A stretch of DNA of 64,000 bases. It comes from Microvirga sp. KLBC 81 (lineage in GTDB: Bacteria; Pseudomonadota; Alphaproteobacteria; Rhizobiales; Beijerinckiaceae). The notes beneath the pieces were generated by a model. It was not told where the DNA came from, searched no databases, and worked only from the letters and a program-made list of their open reading frames with translations. Below, one piece after another: positions 62,373 through 64,000 of this stretch (its first letter is position 1; each line of letters begins with the position of its first letter). The translations under genes and the position numbers were made by a program. The DNA lies in NCBI RefSeq assembly GCF_003075415.1, contig NZ_QDAH01000010.1, forward strand, positions 1-64,000. Direction: 5' to 3'.

Positions 62373-64000
62373 ATGTCCTCAGGCTATCATCACGTCAGGT
62401 TCTTCCAGGATATCGGCCTTGAAGATGTGTCCCTCGTCGGCGGTAAGAACGCCTCCCTCGGAGAGCTTTACCGGGAGCTCACGCCGAAGGGCCTGCTGGT
62501 GCCGAACGGATTTGCCGTAACGGCTGAGGCATACCGGGCGACCTTGCAGCAGGCAGGCGCATGGCCGAGCCTGCACACGATCCTCGATCCTGTCGACCCC
62601 GACGACCTTTCGGATCTGGCGGAACGCGCACACGAGGCGCGGGAACTCGTCTACAGCACGCCTCTACCTCCGGAACTGCTGGCCGAGATCCGCCAGGCCT
62701 ACCAGCAGCTGAAAGACGAATACGGATCCGATCTGACCGTCGCCGTGCGCAGCTCCGCGACGGCGGAGGACCTGCCGAATGCGAGCTTTGCGGGCCAGCA
62801 CGAGAGCTATCTCAACATCAGCGGCGAGCAGCAGGTGGTGGATGCCGTACGCCGCTGCTTCGCCAGCCTGTTCACCGACAGGGCCATTCGCTATCGGATC
62901 AACAACGGCTTCGATCATTTCAAGGTTCTGAACTCCGTCGGCGTCATGAAGATGGTGCGCTCCGATCTCGCCTCGTCCGGCGTCATCTTCTCCATCGATA
63001 CCGAGACCGGATTTCCCGACGTGGTCTTCATCACGGCTGCCTATGGATTGGGCGAGAACGTGGTGCAGGGAGCCGTCGATCCCGACGAGTTCTATGTCTT
63101 CAAGCCCACCTTCAATCAGGGCAAGCGCCAGGTGCTGCGCCGGTCTCTTGGTGGGAAGAAGATCAAGATGGTCTATGCCGACGGCGGCTCGCGTGACCAC
63201 ACCCGCAATATTCCGACCGACAAGAAGGATCGAGAGCGGTACTGCCTCGATGATGAGGAGGTTCTGCTCCTCGCCGATTACGCGATCAAGATCGAGGATC
63301 ACTACAGCGCGAAGGCCGGCGAGAAGCGCCCGATGGATGTGGAGTGGGCCAAGGATGGCATCGACGAGAAGATCTATATCGTCCAGGCCCGTCCCGAGAC
63401 GGCTGCATCCAGGATCGATCGGACGAAGCTCGAGGAATACCACCTGACCGGCACTGGCCTTGTGCTGGCGACCGGCCGTGCGGTCGGCACCAAGGTCGCG
63501 GCGGGCAAGGCTCGCGTCATCGCTCAACCCTCCGATCTGACCGCCTTCGAGCCCGGCGAGGTTCTGGTGTCTGACACCACGTCTCCGGATTGGGGCACCG
63601 TCATGAAATCGGCGGCGGCCATCGTCACCAATCGCGGCGGGCGCACCTGCCATGCCGCCATCGTGGCTCGCGAACTCGGCCTGCCTGCCGTCGTCGGCAC
63701 CGACAATGCCACGCGTGCGATCCATACGGGCGATCTCGTCACCGTATCCTGCGCGGAAGGGATCACCGGAAAGATTTATCAAGGCGCTCTCCCCTTCGAT
63801 GTCGAGAAGATCGATCTCTCCGCGATGCCGCGCCCCACAACCAAAATCATGATGAATGTGGGCGAGCCGGACAGTGCATTCGCCTTGAGCTTCCTGCCCA
63901 ATGACGGGGTCGGCCTTGCGCGCATGGAGTTCATCATCTCCAACGCCATCAAGGTTCATCCCATGGCGCTCATCGATCAGGAGCGACTCGATCCGGCAGA
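62373..64000 (+). CDS. ppsA: Phosphoenolpyruvate synthase, 5' part (runs off the window)
   Basis: Makes phosphoenolpyruvate from pyruvate and ATP (AMP and phosphate released), for gluconeogenesis. The frame is open from 62373 to the window end, 542 codons. The N-terminal ATP-grasp part begins SLVGGKNASLGELYREL, with VAVRSSATAEDLPNASFAGQ and VDVEW-like MDVEWAKDG followed by IYIVQARPET. The phosphohistidine domain has GGRTCHAAIVARELGLPAVV with catalytic His427. The PEP-binding barrel has just begun (GVGLARMEFII). An ATG at 62361 is an equal alternative start. Partial only because of the window edge. Confidence 0.93.
   Translation, partial: MSSGYHHVRFFQDIGLEDVSLVGGKNASLGELYRELTPKGLLVPNGFAVTAEAYRATLQQAGAWPSLHTILDPVDPDDLSDLAERAHEARELVYSTPLPPELLAEIRQAYQQLKDEYGSDLTVAVRSSATAEDLPNASFAGQHESYLNISGEQQVVDAVRRCFASLFTDRAIRYRINNGFDHFKVLNSVGVMKMVRSDLASSGVIFSIDTETGFPDVVFITAAYGLGENVVQGAVDPDEFYVFKPTFNQGKRQVLRRSLGGKKIKMVYADGGSRDHTRNIPTDKKDRERYCLDDEEVLLLADYAIKIEDHYSAKAGEKRPMDVEWAKDGIDEKIYIVQARPETAASRIDRTKLEEYHLTGTGLVLATGRAVGTKVAAGKARVIAQPSDLTAFEPGEVLVSDTTSPDWGTVMKSAAAIVTNRGGRTCHAAIVARELGLPAVVGTDNATRAIHTGDLVTVSCAEGITGKIYQGALPFDVEKIDLSAMPRPTTKIMMNVGEPDSAFALSFLPNDGVGLARMEFIISNAIKVHPMALIDQERLDPA

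Noticed and set aside
62664-63959. 431-codon minus-strand frame near the window end
   Set aside because: Antisense to the ppsA gene, which is open from 62373 to the end and has the catalytic histidine region.

Overview
The window is a high-GC chromosomal segment from an alphaproteobacterium, most likely a member of the Hyphomicrobiales (Rhizobiales). I infer this from gene order and family content: the run yebC-ruvC-ruvA-ruvB-ybgC-tolQ-tolR-tolA-tolB-pal-cpoB-tilS-ftsH-glmM, the glycolytic block tkt-gap-pgk-fba, a 6S RNA between zapA and the 5-formyl-THF cyclo-ligase gene, a split transhydrogenase (pntAA-pntAB-pntB) with the aa3-type oxidase subunit IV, and several alphaproteobacterial small families (DUF1013/TrcR, DUF1192, DUF1465, DUF4164, YdcH). 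Methylobacteriaceae such as Microvirga would fit, but I cannot fix the genus. Almost everything is core genome. I see no prophage, insertion sequence, CRISPR array, rRNA or tRNA.

Layout. 0-17.5 kb, minus strand: an envelope, division and recombination block. It holds Holliday-junction processing (ruvCAB), the Tol-Pal outer-membrane constriction system, tRNA-Ile lysidinylation (tilS), the membrane protease FtsH and the first committed enzyme of cell-wall precursor supply (glmM). Two plus-strand genes, a phospholipase D-like protein and an HdeD-family membrane protein, sit between tolB and pal and split the block. 17.6-21.5 kb: exoD, a YmdB-like phosphoesterase, fau, 6S RNA, zapA and a coiled-coil partner. 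21.6-29.1 kb, plus strand: tkt-gap-pgk-fba, then a ThiE-like gene overlapping a Sel1-repeat gene. 29.3-32.3 kb: suhB, then a TolQ/MotA-like channel protein overlapping an OmpA-domain stator-like protein. 32.3-44.1 kb: an ABC exporter, ribosomal proteins bL31 and bS21, regulators, a quinone oxidoreductase, a propionyl-CoA synthetase, purEK and small coiled-coil proteins. 44.3-52.8 kb: a TPR lipoprotein, the transhydrogenase operon, a glycosyltransferase and an ABC1/UbiB kinase-like protein. 52.8-59.6 kb: an M3 peptidase, a degenerate NtrC-type regulator, an L,D-transpeptidase and a DUF882 (M15-like) protein, the last three forming a probable peptidoglycan cluster. 59.6-64 kb: a DUF1989 protein, a hotdog thioesterase, a tiny membrane protein, a universal stress protein and the 5' part of a phosphoenolpyruvate synthase gene that runs off the window.

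The intergenic spaces are rich in repeats. At least two dispersed imperfect-palindrome families (about 90 and 120 bp) occur eight and four times respectively, plus single copies of others. Several perfect hairpin-plus-T-run terminators are visible, including an exact 30-bp tandem duplication of a hairpin at 35605-35664.

No clearly new multi-gene system stands out. The best leads are the NtrC-like protein whose ATPase and sigma-54 contact motifs have decayed while its DNA-binding domain is intact, next to cell-wall genes; the extra TolQ/MotA-like plus OmpA-domain pair; the stop-codon-abutting repeat family; and the insertion of a divergent lipid/stress gene pair inside tol-pal with a CtrA-like box at the junction.
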